DNA of 39,846 nt from assembly GCA_020723385.1 (NCBI GenBank), contig DYIZ01000047.1, positions 1 through 39,846 on the forward strand, in the 5' to 3' direction. The notes beneath the pieces are model-generated. The model had not been told where the DNA came from and did no database searches. It saw only the letters and a program-made list of their open reading frames with translations. The position numbers and the translations under genes were made by a program. The stretch is from Candidatus Aquidulcis sp. (GTDB lineage Bacteria > Chloroflexota > Anaerolineae > Anaerolineales > UBA4823). Positions 30,888 to 39,138 of this stretch are shown here, in pieces. How positions within the stretch are numbered: the first letter of the stretch is position 1; every line of letters starts with the position of its first letter.

Positions 30888-32063
30888 ATGATTGATTTTC
30901 TGCAAGAAGCCACCGATCTATTCGAATACACCCAATTCTTGCGGCGTGATTTTCACCGCCATCCCGAGCTGGGGTTCCAGGAAACTCGCACCGCTGGCGT
31001 GGTGGCGCGTGAGCTGAACGCCCTCGGCTTCGAAGTGGCGACCGGTATCGGGAAAACCGGCATTGTAGCCCTGCTCGAAGGGGCGCGGCCTGGCCCGGTG
31101 GTGCTGGTGCGCGCTGACATGGACGCGCTGCCCATCACCGAGGAAACCGGGGCCGAATACGCCTCGCAAAACCCGGGGGTGATGCACGCCTGCGGGCACG
31201 ACGGCCACACCGCCATTGCCCTCACCGTGGCGAAGATACTGACTGCCCACCGCGACGAACTGCCGGGGACCGTCAAATTCGTCTTCCAACCGGCGGAGGA
31301 AGGGCTGGGCGGCGCGCAGAGCATCGTCGCCGATGGGGTGCTGACCAACCCCCGGCCGGACGTATCCCTGGGGCTGCATCTCTGGAACGAGCAACCCCTG
31401 GGCTGGCTGGCAGCCGCTACCGGGCCGACGATGGCCGCCTCGGAAGTGTTCAAAATCCGCGTGACTGGCAAGGGCGGGCATGGCGCGCTGCCTCATCTGG
31501 CGGTTGATCCTGTTCTGGCCTCCGCGCACATCATCACAGCTTTGCAAAGCATCGTCTCGCGCAACGTTGCCCCCCTGCAAGCGGCGGTGGTCACCGTCAC
31601 ACGGCTGATCGGGGGCGAGACCTTCAACGTTATCCCGCCCGAGGTCGAGCTGCACGGCACCATCCGCTCCTTCGAGCCAGCCGTGCGCCAGCGGGTGCTG
31701 GAGCGTTTCGAGCGAATTGTGAAAGGGGTTGCTTCGGCGATGGAATGCCAGGCCGAGATCGAGTTGATGGCGCTGACCCCGGCGGTGATCAACGCGCCGC
31801 AGGTGGCAGAGCGGGTGCAGCGGGCGGCCCGGCGTGTCTTGCCCGACAGCCAGCTCGATGCTGGTTTCTGCACCATGGGATCGGAAGACATGGCGTTTTT
31901 GATGGATGATATTCCCGGCTGCTTTTTCTTCGTCGGGTCGGCCAACCCACAGAAGGGATTGGATGCCGGTCATCATCACCCGCGCTTCGATTTCGACGAG
32001 GCGGCGCTGCCGCGCGCCGCAGCCTGGATGGCGGCTGCCGCCATGGAATGCCTGGGAGCATAA
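30888..32063 (+). CDS. M20-family amidohydrolase (N-acyl amino acid / hippurate hydrolase type)
   Basis: This 391-residue protein belongs to the M20D peptidase/amidohydrolase group. Metal-binding motifs are M-H-A-C-G-H-D-G-H with His100, Cys102 and His104, and the catalytic and ligand pair Glu137-Glu138 in Q-P-A-E-E-G. D-M-D-A-L-P-I and the lid-domain sequence G-K-G-G-H-G-A-L-P-H also fit. The metal is usually Mn or Zn bridged by the cysteine. Substrates of this group are N-acyl or aromatic amino-acid conjugates; the specific one is unknown. A GAGG ribosome site precedes the ATG. It is probably co-transcribed with the next gene, three bases on. Confidence 0.93.
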   Translation: MIDFLQEATDLFEYTQFLRRDFHRHPELGFQETRTAGVVARELNALGFEVATGIGKTGIVALLEGARPGPVVLVRADMDALPITEETGAEYASQNPGVMHACGHDGHTAIALTVAKILTAHRDELPGTVKFVFQPAEEGLGGAQSIVADGVLTNPRPDVSLGLHLWNEQPLGWLAAATGPTMAASEVFKIRVTGKGGHGALPHLAVDPVLASAHIITALQSIVSRNVAPLQAAVVTVTRLIGGETFNVIPPEVELHGTIRSFEPAVRQRVLERFERIVKGVASAMECQAEIELMALTPAVINAPQVAERVQRAARRVLPDSQLDAGFCTMGSEDMAFLMDDIPGCFFFVGSANPQKGLDAGHHHPRFDFDEAALPRAAAWMAAAAMECLGA

Positions 32064-32066
32064 CTT

Positions 32067-32963
32067 GTGGATACCTCCGGGAACGGCCGCAAAAAACACA
32101 CGCTGCAATTCGATCACCCGCCGCAGCGGGTGATTTCACTCGTCCCGTCGCTCACTGAGAGTTTGTTCGACCTGGGGTTTGGGGCCTCGGTGGTGGGGAT
32201 CACCGATTATTGCGTCAACCCGCCGGGGGCAGTCGGCTCGTTGCCGCGCCTCGGCGGGACAAAGAATCCCCGCATCGCCGATATCCTGGCGCTGCATCCC
32301 GATCTGGTGCTTGCCAACCAGGAGGAGAACACGCTGCCGGTCGTCGAGGCGCTCGAAGCTGAGGGCGTGCGGGTGCTGGTGACTTTCCCGCAAAATGTCC
32401 GCCAGGCATTGGATGAATTATGGATGCTGGTCGGCATCTACATGGACAAGATGGCGGCAGTACGGCTGGAGACGCTGGAATTGACGGTCAGTTGGGCGGA
32501 GGATGCGCTGGCAGGCCGCACGCCGGTGCGCTATTTTTGCCCCATCTGGCGGGAGGGGGAGGGCGACGATGGCTGGTGGATGACCTTTAACGGGGAGACA
32601 TACGCCAGCGACGTGCTGCGGCTGATGGGCGGCGAGAACGTCTTCGCCGGCCGCGAGCGGCGCTATCCGCTGGAGGCCGATCTCGGCTGTGCGGCTCCGG
32701 AGCCGCACGGGACGCGTGATACCCGTTATCCGCGCGTGGCCCTGGGAGAGATCGTTTCCGCCCAGCCGGAAATCATCCTGCTGCCCAGTGAGCCGTTCGG
32801 TTTCACCGAGCAGCACCGTGAGCAGATCATTCAGCTCATGCCGGAGACGCCCGCCGTGAAGCACGAGCGGGTTTTCCTGGTGGATGGCAGCCTGGTCACC
32901 TGGCACGGGACGCGGCTGGCGCGGGCGCTGGAGCAGTTGCCGGGGCTGTTTGGCGCGGGGTGA
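32067..32963 (+). CDS. BtuF-like periplasmic-binding-fold protein without signal peptide
   Basis: This 298-residue protein starts at GTG 32067 and has the helical-backbone metal-receptor fold: R-V-I-S-L-V-P-S-L-T-E-S-L-F-D-L-G, V-V-G-I-T-D-Y-C, P-R-L-G-G-T-K-N-P and I-L-A-L-H-P-D-L-V-L-A-N. Relatives bind cobalamin, haem or iron siderophores for ABC importers. Unlike them it has no signal peptide, lipobox or transmembrane segment: the N-terminus is M-D-T-S-G-N-G-R-K-K-H. No permease or ATPase gene is adjacent. It may therefore bind its ligand in the cytoplasm, or the true start may be missed. B12 binding is only a guess. Confidence 0.85.
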   Translation: MDTSGNGRKKHTLQFDHPPQRVISLVPSLTESLFDLGFGASVVGITDYCVNPPGAVGSLPRLGGTKNPRIADILALHPDLVLANQEENTLPVVEALEAEGVRVLVTFPQNVRQALDELWMLVGIYMDKMAAVRLETLELTVSWAEDALAGRTPVRYFCPIWREGEGDDGWWMTFNGETYASDVLRLMGGENVFAGRERRYPLEADLGCAAPEPHGTRDTRYPRVALGEIVSAQPEIILLPSEPFGFTEQHREQIIQLMPETPAVKHERVFLVDGSLVTWHGTRLARALEQLPGLFGAG

Positions 32964-32969
32964 GGGGAT

Positions 32970-33626
32970 ATGACTAAAGACGCCCTCGATCTGCTCCAGC
33001 TTCACTGTCCGCCCGTGCAGGTCTACTACATGCCCGAGGTTTTCGGCGTGCTCGATGACCTGGTCAAGGCGGGGAAGATTCGCTATTACGGGGTGAGCGT
33101 GGAGAAGGTGGAAGAGGCGTTGAAAGCCATCGAATACCCCAACGTGCAAACCGTGCAGATCATCTTCAACATGTTCCGTCACCGCCCCGCCGAGTTGTTG
33201 TTTGAGCAGGTCAAAAAACGCAAGGTCGGTATCCTGGCGCGTGTGCCTCTGGCCTCCGGGATGCTCACTGGCAAGCTGAAACCGGATAGCGCCTTTGCAT
33301 CAGACGATCATCGCCGCTTCAACCGCTTGGGAGAGGCGTTCGACCGGGGTGAAACTTTCTCCGGGATTGATTACGAAGTGGGCTTGCAGGCTGTCGAGGA
33401 GCTGAAGGCCATCTGTCCCCCCGGGATGAGCATGACCCAATTCGCACTGCGCTGGATTTTGATGTTCGACGCAGTGAGCCGCGCCATCCCTGGGGCAAAG
33501 CGCCCCTCCCAGGTCGAGGAGAATTTCACAGTTTCTGACCTGCCACCCCTATCCGATGAAACGATGGCTCAGGTGGTGACTGTCTACAATCGCTATATCC
33601 GCGAGCGAGTTCATCGTTATTGGTGA
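32970..33626 (+). pseudogene. Aldo/keto reductase lacking its N-terminal third
   Basis: The 218-residue frame corresponds to the C-terminal two-thirds of an aldo/keto reductase of about 330 residues. It begins just before the catalytic histidine strand (D-A-L-D-L-L-Q-L-H-C-P-P) and continues through I-R-Y-Y-G-V-S, G-I-L-A-R-V-P-L and A-I-P-G-A-K-R. The first half with catalytic Asp, Tyr and Lys is absent; the sequence directly upstream is the BtuF-like gene. A GAGGGG ribosome site precedes the ATG, so it may still be translated, but it cannot be a normal reductase. A deletion fusing the remnant to this operon is the simplest explanation. Confidence 0.75.
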
Positions 33627-33744
33627 AATCTCCCTGACGGGATCTTGTCTTCCAATGGGATGCAATCACCAGCGCACCCCCCGGATTCACCGGCTCGTAT
33701 ATTTGGTTAATAATGCGATGACTTTCTGATCGCCATTGGGACGC

Positions 33745-33773
33745 AAAAGGGGCTGCCCGCATCCGGCAGTCCC
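33745..33773 (-). terminator. Terminator of the minus-strand XRE/membrane-protein unit
   Basis: GGGGCTGCC (33749-33757) pairs with GGCAGTCCC (33765-33773) with one G-U pair. On the minus strand the stem is followed by TTTT (33748-33745). It lies 53 nt after the stop of the leftward membrane gene. The rest of 33627-33825 shows nothing recognisable. Confidence 0.7.
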
Positions 33774-33825
33774 TCTGTGGCGAGATGATCTCGCTTTCTC
33801 GCTGGCGATTTTACAGGTGGAGGTT

Positions 33826-34254
33826 TTACTCCGAGATGATTTTCTCGATTCTGTGCTTGCCGAGATAGGCCACCAGAGAGTAGAACCCCAGGATTACCGC
33901 GACCCCAACGGCGGGGTAGAGTACTTCGTACCAGCGTTCGGGCAGCGGCCAGCCTCGAATCAGGTAGGTCAGAACGCTGATGACGGCCACCAGCAGGATG
34001 TAGATGCCCAGCATCTTCTTGATCGAGATCATTGGCAGTATGCCGCTCAGGTACAAACGGATGGCCCAATAGAGAGCCATAGAAGAGAAGTTTATCCAAC
34101 TGATTTCGGCATATGCTTCCTGCGGCAATCCTAAGATGTAGCGTTTGTAAACGATCACACCAGCCAGGGCGAATTGGGTGAGCATCAGAACAAGGAATGA
34201 GATTTGCCCATTGGCGCGCTCAGTGCGTTCATCTATCATAATTGATTTTTTCAT
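33826..34254 (-). CDS. Small four-helix membrane protein with N-terminal D-E-R motif
   Basis: This 142-residue protein has four predicted transmembrane segments (about 18-37, 52-70, 82-100 and 110-130). Before the first lies I-D-E-R-T-E-R-A-N-G, a D-E-R motif found in small membrane proteins (DUF6773/DUF2178-like) often encoded beside an XRE regulator. It starts one base after the XRE gene stop (TAA-C-ATG), so the two are coupled. Its job is unknown; it may sense membrane state or counteract the regulator. Family assignment is from memory of the motif and is tentative. Confidence 0.75.
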   Translation of the reverse strand: MKKSIMIDERTERANGQISFLVLMLTQFALAGVIVYKRYILGLPQEAYAEISWINFSSMALYWAIRLYLSGILPMISIKKMLGIYILLVAVISVLTYLIRGWPLPERWYEVLYPAVGVAVILGFYSLVAYLGKHRIEKIISE

Positions 34255-34255
34255 G

Positions 34256-34471
34256 TTACCTTTCTCCTTTGATCCAAAATAACTCGTCGAGGCTTTTGTC
34301 TGTCACTTTTGCCAGCATCAGGCATAGCTTCAGGGTTGGGTTGTATTTGCCGGCCTCGATCAATCCGATAGTCTGGCGGGTGACACCGACCAGGTCAGCC
34401 AACTGTTCTTGCGTGAAACCTTTTTCGACTCGGGCCAGCTTGACCCGATTTTCCATGTCCAGTTCTTCCAT
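34256..34471 (-). CDS. Small XRE-family HTH regulator
   Basis: This 71-residue protein is almost entirely one Cro/C1-type helix-turn-helix: [21 protein letters not shown] (split here as helix 2 F-T-Q-E-Q-L-A and recognition helix T-R-Q-T-I-G), then Y-N-P-T-L-K-L-C-L. GGAGAG four to five bases upstream supports the ATG at 34471. It is the first gene of a two-gene leftward unit with the D-E-R membrane protein. The same arrangement of regulator and membrane partner occurs at 39139-39844. It likely binds near its own promoter. Confidence 0.88.
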   Translation of the reverse strand: MEELDMENRVKLARVEKGFTQEQLADLVGVTRQTIGLIEAGKYNPTLKLCLMLAKVTDKSLDELFWIKGER

Positions 34472-34516
34472 AGATCTCTCCTTGAATGTCGCTTCGGCGG
34501 AAGTTTATCTGGCTGC

Positions 34517-34544
34517 ATTGTAATATATATCCCTCAAATGTCAA
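34517..34544 (-). promoter_or_regulatory. Promoter of the minus-strand XRE unit (TTGACA-16-TACAAT)
   Basis: On the minus strand TTGACA (34544-34539) and TACAAT (34522-34517) are 16 bp apart. The 12-nt context ATACTTGACATT (34548-34537) is identical to that of the second XRE module at 39053-39064. The leader is about 40 nt. Confidence 0.7.
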
Positions 34545-34545
34545 G

Positions 34546-34570
34546 TATATATTGCATATTGCAATATATA
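34546..34570. promoter_or_regulatory. 11-bp inverted repeat just upstream of the XRE promoter
   Basis: TATATATTGCA (34546-34556) and TGCAATATATA (34560-34570) are exact complements with a 3-bp spacer. The site begins two bases upstream of the -35 box on the minus strand, a position for an activator or for autoregulation by the XRE protein. Confidence 0.5.
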
Positions 34571-34807
34571 AATTCCGTTCGGGGAATACGGTACTTTTTG
34601 GTTAGTGAATCTAATCAAAATAGTGCTAACGCCGGCGCTGAAACTGAAGAGGCGGATTATGCCGCGATTGCCCTCAGAAAAGATGGGCTGGCGACGATCG
34701 CATACAGCAAATATGATATTGGGTTGGATTAATCCAGTTTCCCAGGTTGGGTGAAAGGATTATCGTTTCGTTTGGCTTTTCACCCAACAAGGCCGTTGGT
34801 TTGGTAA

Positions 34808-34838
34808 AATTAGCCAGCTAATTGTTAGCTGGCTAATT
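34808..34838. promoter_or_regulatory. Candidate MarR operator: 14-bp perfect inverted repeat
   Basis: AATTAGCCAGCTAA (34808-34821) and TTAGCTGGCTAATT (34825-34838) are exact complements with a 3-bp spacer (TTG), 31 bp in all. It ends 22 bases before the marR start codon. Long AT-edged dyads immediately before a marR gene are typical autoregulatory operators. Confidence 0.75.
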
Positions 34839-34860
34839 ATATTTGGGAAGCGATTTTGAC

Positions 34861-35304
34861 ATGAACACAGCCTCTGAGCCACAAACAATGAACTTTTTAC
34901 TGGCGCAAGTATGCCGTTTGCACCATGCCCGCGTCCATCAATTGTTGGATGCTCTCGGATTGTATCGAGGCCAGCCGCAGGTCTTGTTCCGGCTGTGGGA
35001 ACGGGAGGGCCAGACGCACCGCGACCTGGCAGCCAGCATGCAGGTCACGCCAGCCACGATCACACGCATGATCCAGCGTATGGAAAAGACCGGTTTTGTG
35101 CAGCGCCGCCCCGACCCGGGAGATCAGCGGATCTCGCGAGTCTATCTCACGGATGCCGGCAGGGGAGTGCAGGCCCAAGTGGAGGCAATCTGGGAGCAGA
35201 TGGAGCAGGAAGTTTTTGCCGGTTTCACGCCAGATGAGCAGGCGACTCTGCGCAGCCATTTACAGCGCATTCGGGCAAATTTGACGCAGGCGGTTGGCTC
35301 CTGA
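34861..35304 (+). CDS. MarR-family transcriptional regulator
   Basis: The protein has 147 residues from ATG 34861; the frame extends back to a TTG without added conservation. The winged helix (about 45-105) shows T-H-R-D-L-A-A-S-M-Q-V-T-P-A-T-I-T-R as helices 3-4 and the wing R-R-P-D-P-G-D-Q-R, diagnostic of MarR. The N- and C-terminal helices form the dimer interface. Its TGA overlaps the ATG of the ABC exporter gene (TGATG), so it most likely represses itself and the exporter until a ligand, perhaps an exported compound, binds. Confidence 0.94.
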   Translation: MNTASEPQTMNFLLAQVCRLHHARVHQLLDALGLYRGQPQVLFRLWEREGQTHRDLAASMQVTPATITRMIQRMEKTGFVQRRPDPGDQRISRVYLTDAGRGVQAQVEAIWEQMEQEVFAGFTPDEQATLRSHLQRIRANLTQAVGS

Positions 35305-37049
35305 TGAACGCTATTCGTAAGGTCTCTCGTTTCCTCAAGCCCTATTGGCATTGGGCGATCCTGGCGCCGCTGATGATGCTGCTCGAAGTGGCGATGGACT
35401 TATTCCAGCCGCGCATGGTACAGCGCATCGTGGATGATGGGATTGCCAAGCTGGATCTGAATGTGGTGCTGCAAACCGGCGTGATCATGATCGTGCTGGC
35501 TTTTATTGGCGCGATTGGCGGGGTGGGCTGTACCATTTTCGCCATGCTGGCTTCGCAAGGGTTCGGCGCCGACCTGCGCAGCGCCATGTTCCGAAAAGTG
35601 CAGTCGCTTTCCTTTGGCAACCTCGACGAGCTTGAAACCGGCCAGATCATAACCCGCCTGACGAATGATGTGATGCAAGTGCAGGAAGTGGTGGCCATGT
35701 TGCTGCGAATCATGGTGCGCGCGCCGCTTATTTTGATTGGCAGCCTGATCATGGCATTCCTCACCAGCCCGCGCCTGTCGCTGTTATTCCTGATCCTGCT
35801 GCCGTTCATCGGGGTGCTGGTATGGTGGGTTATCCGCCGGGCTTATCCAATGTTTGGCCTGGTGCAGCGAAAACTCGATGCATTGAATACTGTGTTGCAA
35901 GAGAACCTTGCCGGGGTGCGGGTGGTGAAGGCCTTTGCCCAGGAAGATCATGAAATTATACGCTTTGGCCGGGTCAACGACAACCTGATGGATCAGACGA
36001 TCCGCGCCGCGCGTGTTCTCGCCATCACCCAGCCGGGGATGATAATCGCTGTCAACCTGGGCATCGTTGCGGCCATCTGGTTTGGCGGCGTGCAGATCAC
36101 TCTGGGTGGAATGCATACCGGCCAGTTGATCGCCTTTGTCAACTATTTGATGCGCGCCTTGACCTCGTTGATGATGGTCAGCATGCTGCTCATGCGCCTG
36201 GCGCGCGCCCAGGCTTCGGCAGACCGCATCCAGGAAGTGATGGACAGCATCCCGAAGATCGAGAATCCCACTCAGCCAAAAGAGGGGTTTGTCGCCCGGG
36301 GGCGGGTCACCTTCGAGGGGGTTACTTTCTCCTACGGGGATGGGCACGATCCTGTGCTCAAGAATATCAACCTGGAAGCCGAACCCGGTCAGATCGTGGC
36401 GATTTTGGGCGCCACCGGTTCGGGCAAATCCAGCTTGATCCACCTCATCCCACGTTTTTATGATGTCACTGCCGGGCGGGTTTGCCTGGATGGGGTAGAT
36501 GTACGCCAAATAGACGAAACCACGTTGCGGCGAAGCGTGAGCATCGCTTTGCAGGAGGCGGTTCTCTTTAGCGGGACGATCCGAGACAATATCCGCTATG
36601 GGCGGCCGGAGGCTGGCGAGGAGGAAGTGATTGGGGCTGCAAAGGCAGCCCAGGCGCACGAGTTCATTCAGAACTTCCCAGATGGGTACGATACTCTCGT
36701 CGGGCAGCGCGGCGTAAATCTATCCGGTGGACAGAAACAGCGTATAGCCATCGCCCGGGCGCTGCTCACCCGGCCAACGGTGCTAATTTTTGACGACAGC
36801 ACCAGCTCGGTGGATGTGGAAACCGAAAGCCGCATCGAACAAAGCCTCGCCACGATGCTCAATGGGGCGACGCGTTTTGTCATTGCCCAGCGCATCAGCA
36901 CCGTGCTGAGAGCTGATAAGATCGTGGTTCTGGAGGACGGGATGGTGGCTGCCGAAGGCACGCATAACGAATTATTGACATCCAGCCGCATCTACCGGGA
37001 AATCTATGATTCGCAGCTTGGAGATGGGAAGGCCGCCCATGGAGCGTAG
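35304..37049 (+). CDS. ABC exporter half-transporter with degenerate catalytic site
   Basis: This 581-residue protein has an N-terminal six-helix exporter domain (about 15-300) and a C-terminal ATPase. Walker A G-A-T-G-S-G-K-S-S starts at 369 and the signature L-S-G-G-Q-K-Q-R is intact. The catalytic glutamate after Walker B is Asp498 (F-D-D-S-T-S-S-V-D) and the switch histidine is Gln529 (I-A-Q-R-I-S-T). These are the known replacements in the non-hydrolytic site of heterodimeric exporters such as BmrC/BmrD and TM287/TM288. Its partner is the next gene. The substrate is unknown; multidrug export is typical. Confidence 0.94.
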   Translation: MNAIRKVSRFLKPYWHWAILAPLMMLLEVAMDLFQPRMVQRIVDDGIAKLDLNVVLQTGVIMIVLAFIGAIGGVGCTIFAMLASQGFGADLRSAMFRKVQSLSFGNLDELETGQIITRLTNDVMQVQEVVAMLLRIMVRAPLILIGSLIMAFLTSPRLSLLFLILLPFIGVLVWWVIRRAYPMFGLVQRKLDALNTVLQENLAGVRVVKAFAQEDHEIIRFGRVNDNLMDQTIRAARVLAITQPGMIIAVNLGIVAAIWFGGVQITLGGMHTGQLIAFVNYLMRALTSLMMVSMLLMRLARAQASADRIQEVMDSIPKIENPTQPKEGFVARGRVTFEGVTFSYGDGHDPVLKNINLEAEPGQIVAILGATGSGKSSLIHLIPRFYDVTAGRVCLDGVDVRQIDETTLRRSVSIALQEAVLFSGTIRDNIRYGRPEAGEEEVIGAAKAAQAHEFIQNFPDGYDTLVGQRGVNLSGGQKQRIAIARALLTRPTVLIFDDSTSSVDVETESRIEQSLATMLNGATRFVIAQRISTVLRADKIVVLEDGMVAAEGTHNELLTSSRIYREIYDSQLGDGKAAHGA

Positions 37050-38922
37050 ACCTCAACCCTCGCAGGCTCAACTTCCTCCGCCGCTTCCCGGCCGCGGCCC
37101 CGGCGGCCCTGGCGGATGGATGATGCGCCCCCAGGAGCGAGCCAAGAACCGCCGCGGCGCTTTGCTGCGCCTGTGGGGTTATCTTCGTCGCCAGGGATGG
37201 CCGCTGGCGGGTGTGTTCTTGCTGGTCTTGGTCGCTTCGGGCCTGGAGTTGCTGTCACCTTATATCTTGGGCCTTGCAATTGACGAATTCATTCTCAAGA
37301 ACAACTTGCCAGGGCTGGCGCGTTTGGGGGTTTTGATGATGATCCTTTTCTTGATCGGCGCTTTGATCACCTGGGTGCAAATCTATTTGATGGCGTCTGT
37401 AGCGCAGCATACGGTGCGGGATATTCGCAACGATTTGTTTGCCCATTTCCAGGCGCTCTCGTTGCGTTACATTGACCAGCGTACCCATGGTGAGCTGATG
37501 AGCCGCCTGACCAACGATGTGGAAAATATCAGCGGCGTGCTCAACGAAAGCGTGACGCAGCTCATAGCCAGTGTGCTCGGAATTGTCGGCGTAGCGGCAG
37601 TGATGTTTCTCATCAATGTGCGCCTGGCGATCGTGAGCCTGATCACGCTGCCGTTGATGGCCTTCATCAGCCAATGGGTGGGCAAACGGACCCGGCGTGG
37701 TTTCCGCGACCAGCAGGAGATGCTGGGTAACCTCAACGGAATCATCGAGGAAACGGTCACCGGTGAGCGGGTGGTCAAAGCCTATGGGCGCGAGTCAGCG
37801 GTGATTGCTCAGTTCGAGGAGACCAATAACAAATTGCGCCGCGCCGCCACGCGCGCCCAGATTTTCGCCGGGGTGCTTGGACCGCTGTCGAACTTCGTTA
37901 ACAACCTGGGTTTTGCCATCGTGGCTGGTGCAGGCGGCTGGATGGCGGTGATAGGGCTGGCGACCGTGGGGACGATTGCCAGTTTCGTCAACTACGCCCG
38001 CCAGTTTTCGATGCCGATCAACCAGATTGCCAACCTGTACAACACGATCCAATCAGCCCTGGCTGGGGCGGAGCGCATCTTCGAAGTGATTGATGAACCG
38101 CCCGAATTGGCCGATGCCCCCGACGCTCTACCTTTGGCCCAGCCGCGCGGTGTGGTTATCTTCGAAGAAGTCAATTTCGGTTACAAACCTGACGTGCCGG
38201 TGCTCAAAAACATCAATCTGAACGCCCAGCCGGGACAGACGATTGCATTAGTCGGCCCAACCGGGGCTGGCAAAACCACCATCGTCAACCTGCTCAGCCG
38301 CTTCTACGATGTTGATGCCGGCGGCATCTCCATTGACGGCGTGAATATCATCCAATACCAGAAAAAAGATTTGCGGCGCACCCTGGGGATTGTGCTGCAA
38401 GACACCTTCCTGTTCTCTGGAACGGTGATGGAGAACATCCGGTATGGTCGCCTGGACGCCAGCGATGAGGATATCATTGCCGCCGCAAAGCTCGCCAACG
38501 CCGACCAATTCATCCACCGCCTGCCGCAGGGTTACCAGACCCAGCTCTCCGAGCGGGGCAGCAATCTCAGCCAGGGTCAGCGCCAGTTGCTGTCCATCGC
38601 GCGGGCTATCCTGGCCGACCCGGGCATCCTGATCCTCGACGAAGCCACCAGCAGCGTGGACACGCGCACCGAGCAGCACATCCAGGAAGCCATGCTGCGC
38701 CTGATGCAGGGTCGAACCAGCTTTGTCATTGCCCACCGTTTGAGCACCATCCGGGAGGCCGATCTCATTCTCGTCATTCGAGACGGGGAAATCGTCGAGC
38801 GTGGCAGCCACCGGGAGCTGCTGGCCCATCAAGGCTTTTATTGGAATTTGTACACCAGCCAATTCAAAGGCCAGACAATTGCGCCAGATGGGTTGATCTC
38901 TCTACAAAACGAGCCGGTCTAG
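37039..38922 (+). CDS. ABC exporter half-transporter, canonical partner
   Basis: The protein has 627 residues from ATG 37039, preceded by GGAAGG; another ATG at 37024 is less well placed. It overlaps the previous gene by 11 nt. A proline/glycine-rich N-terminal stretch (P-P-P-L-P-G-R-G-P-G-G-P-G-G) of about 40 residues precedes the six-helix membrane domain (about 55-330). The ATPase has Walker A G-P-T-G-A-G-K-T-T at 406-414, Asp534-Glu535 (L-I-L-D-E-A) and His566 (I-A-H-R-L-S-T), all canonical, while its signature reads L-S-Q-G-Q. It should supply the active residues of the heterodimer. Confidence 0.95.
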   Translation: MERRPQPSQAQLPPPLPGRGPGGPGGWMMRPQERAKNRRGALLRLWGYLRRQGWPLAGVFLLVLVASGLELLSPYILGLAIDEFILKNNLPGLARLGVLMMILFLIGALITWVQIYLMASVAQHTVRDIRNDLFAHFQALSLRYIDQRTHGELMSRLTNDVENISGVLNESVTQLIASVLGIVGVAAVMFLINVRLAIVSLITLPLMAFISQWVGKRTRRGFRDQQEMLGNLNGIIEETVTGERVVKAYGRESAVIAQFEETNNKLRRAATRAQIFAGVLGPLSNFVNNLGFAIVAGAGGWMAVIGLATVGTIASFVNYARQFSMPINQIANLYNTIQSALAGAERIFEVIDEPPELADAPDALPLAQPRGVVIFEEVNFGYKPDVPVLKNINLNAQPGQTIALVGPTGAGKTTIVNLLSRFYDVDAGGISIDGVNIIQYQKKDLRRTLGIVLQDTFLFSGTVMENIRYGRLDASDEDIIAAAKLANADQFIHRLPQGYQTQLSERGSNLSQGQRQLLSIARAILADPGILILDEATSSVDTRTEQHIQEAMLRLMQGRTSFVIAHRLSTIREADLILVIRDGEIVERGSHRELLAHQGFYWNLYTSQFKGQTIAPDGLISLQNEPV

Positions 38923-39052
38923 TTCTGGAAGCGGGCAAAGTCGTAGGGGACATTTCCCGCCAAAGACGGGAGAGCCGCGATATTTAACCATGAGAGCGGG
39001 GAACCTAAGTTCAACAAATGGTAGCAGATTCTCATCGAAAATAATGTAAAAA

Positions 39053-39085
39053 ATACTTGACATTGTGTAAAGTATAAGATACTAT
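39053..39085 (+). promoter_or_regulatory. Promoter of the plus-strand XRE unit (TTGACA-17-TACTAT)
   Basis: TTGACA (39057-39062) is exact; TACTAT (39080-39085) is a four-of-six -10 at 17 bp. CTTGACA (39056-39062) is mirrored by TGTCAAG (39091-39097), and AGTAT-AAG-ATACT lies at 39071-39083, giving candidate operator dyads. ATACTTGACATT (39053-39064) is shared with the other XRE module. Confidence 0.5.
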
Positions 39086-39138
39086 ATGTCTGTCAAGCAT
39101 TACAGTATGTAAACATCAACAGACAAAGTGAGGTAAAT

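Larger units (their letters stand above)
34472..34860. other. Intergenic control region between the XRE unit and the MarR/ABC operon
   Basis: This 389-nt gap holds the XRE promoter (34517-34544), an 11-bp inverted repeat (34546-34570), a possible coding remnant (34572-34732), a stem of GTTGGGTGAAA with TTTCACCCAAC (34746-34788) and the MarR palindrome (34808-34838). No intact gene is seen. Confidence 0.6.

Noticed and set aside
30918-32117. 399-codon open frame on the minus strand
   Set aside because: It is antisense to the M20 amidohydrolase, whose catalytic motifs are complete; no protein-like motif is seen.
32067-33626. Frameshifted fusion of the BtuF-like protein and the aldo-keto reductase
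   Set aside because: The two frames are in phase but separated by a TGA and a ribosome site, and belong to unrelated folds; a fusion is not supported.
38923-39052. Terminator after the ABC exporter genes
   Set aside because: Only a short TCCCG/CGGGA stem is visible, without a U-tract, so it was not called.
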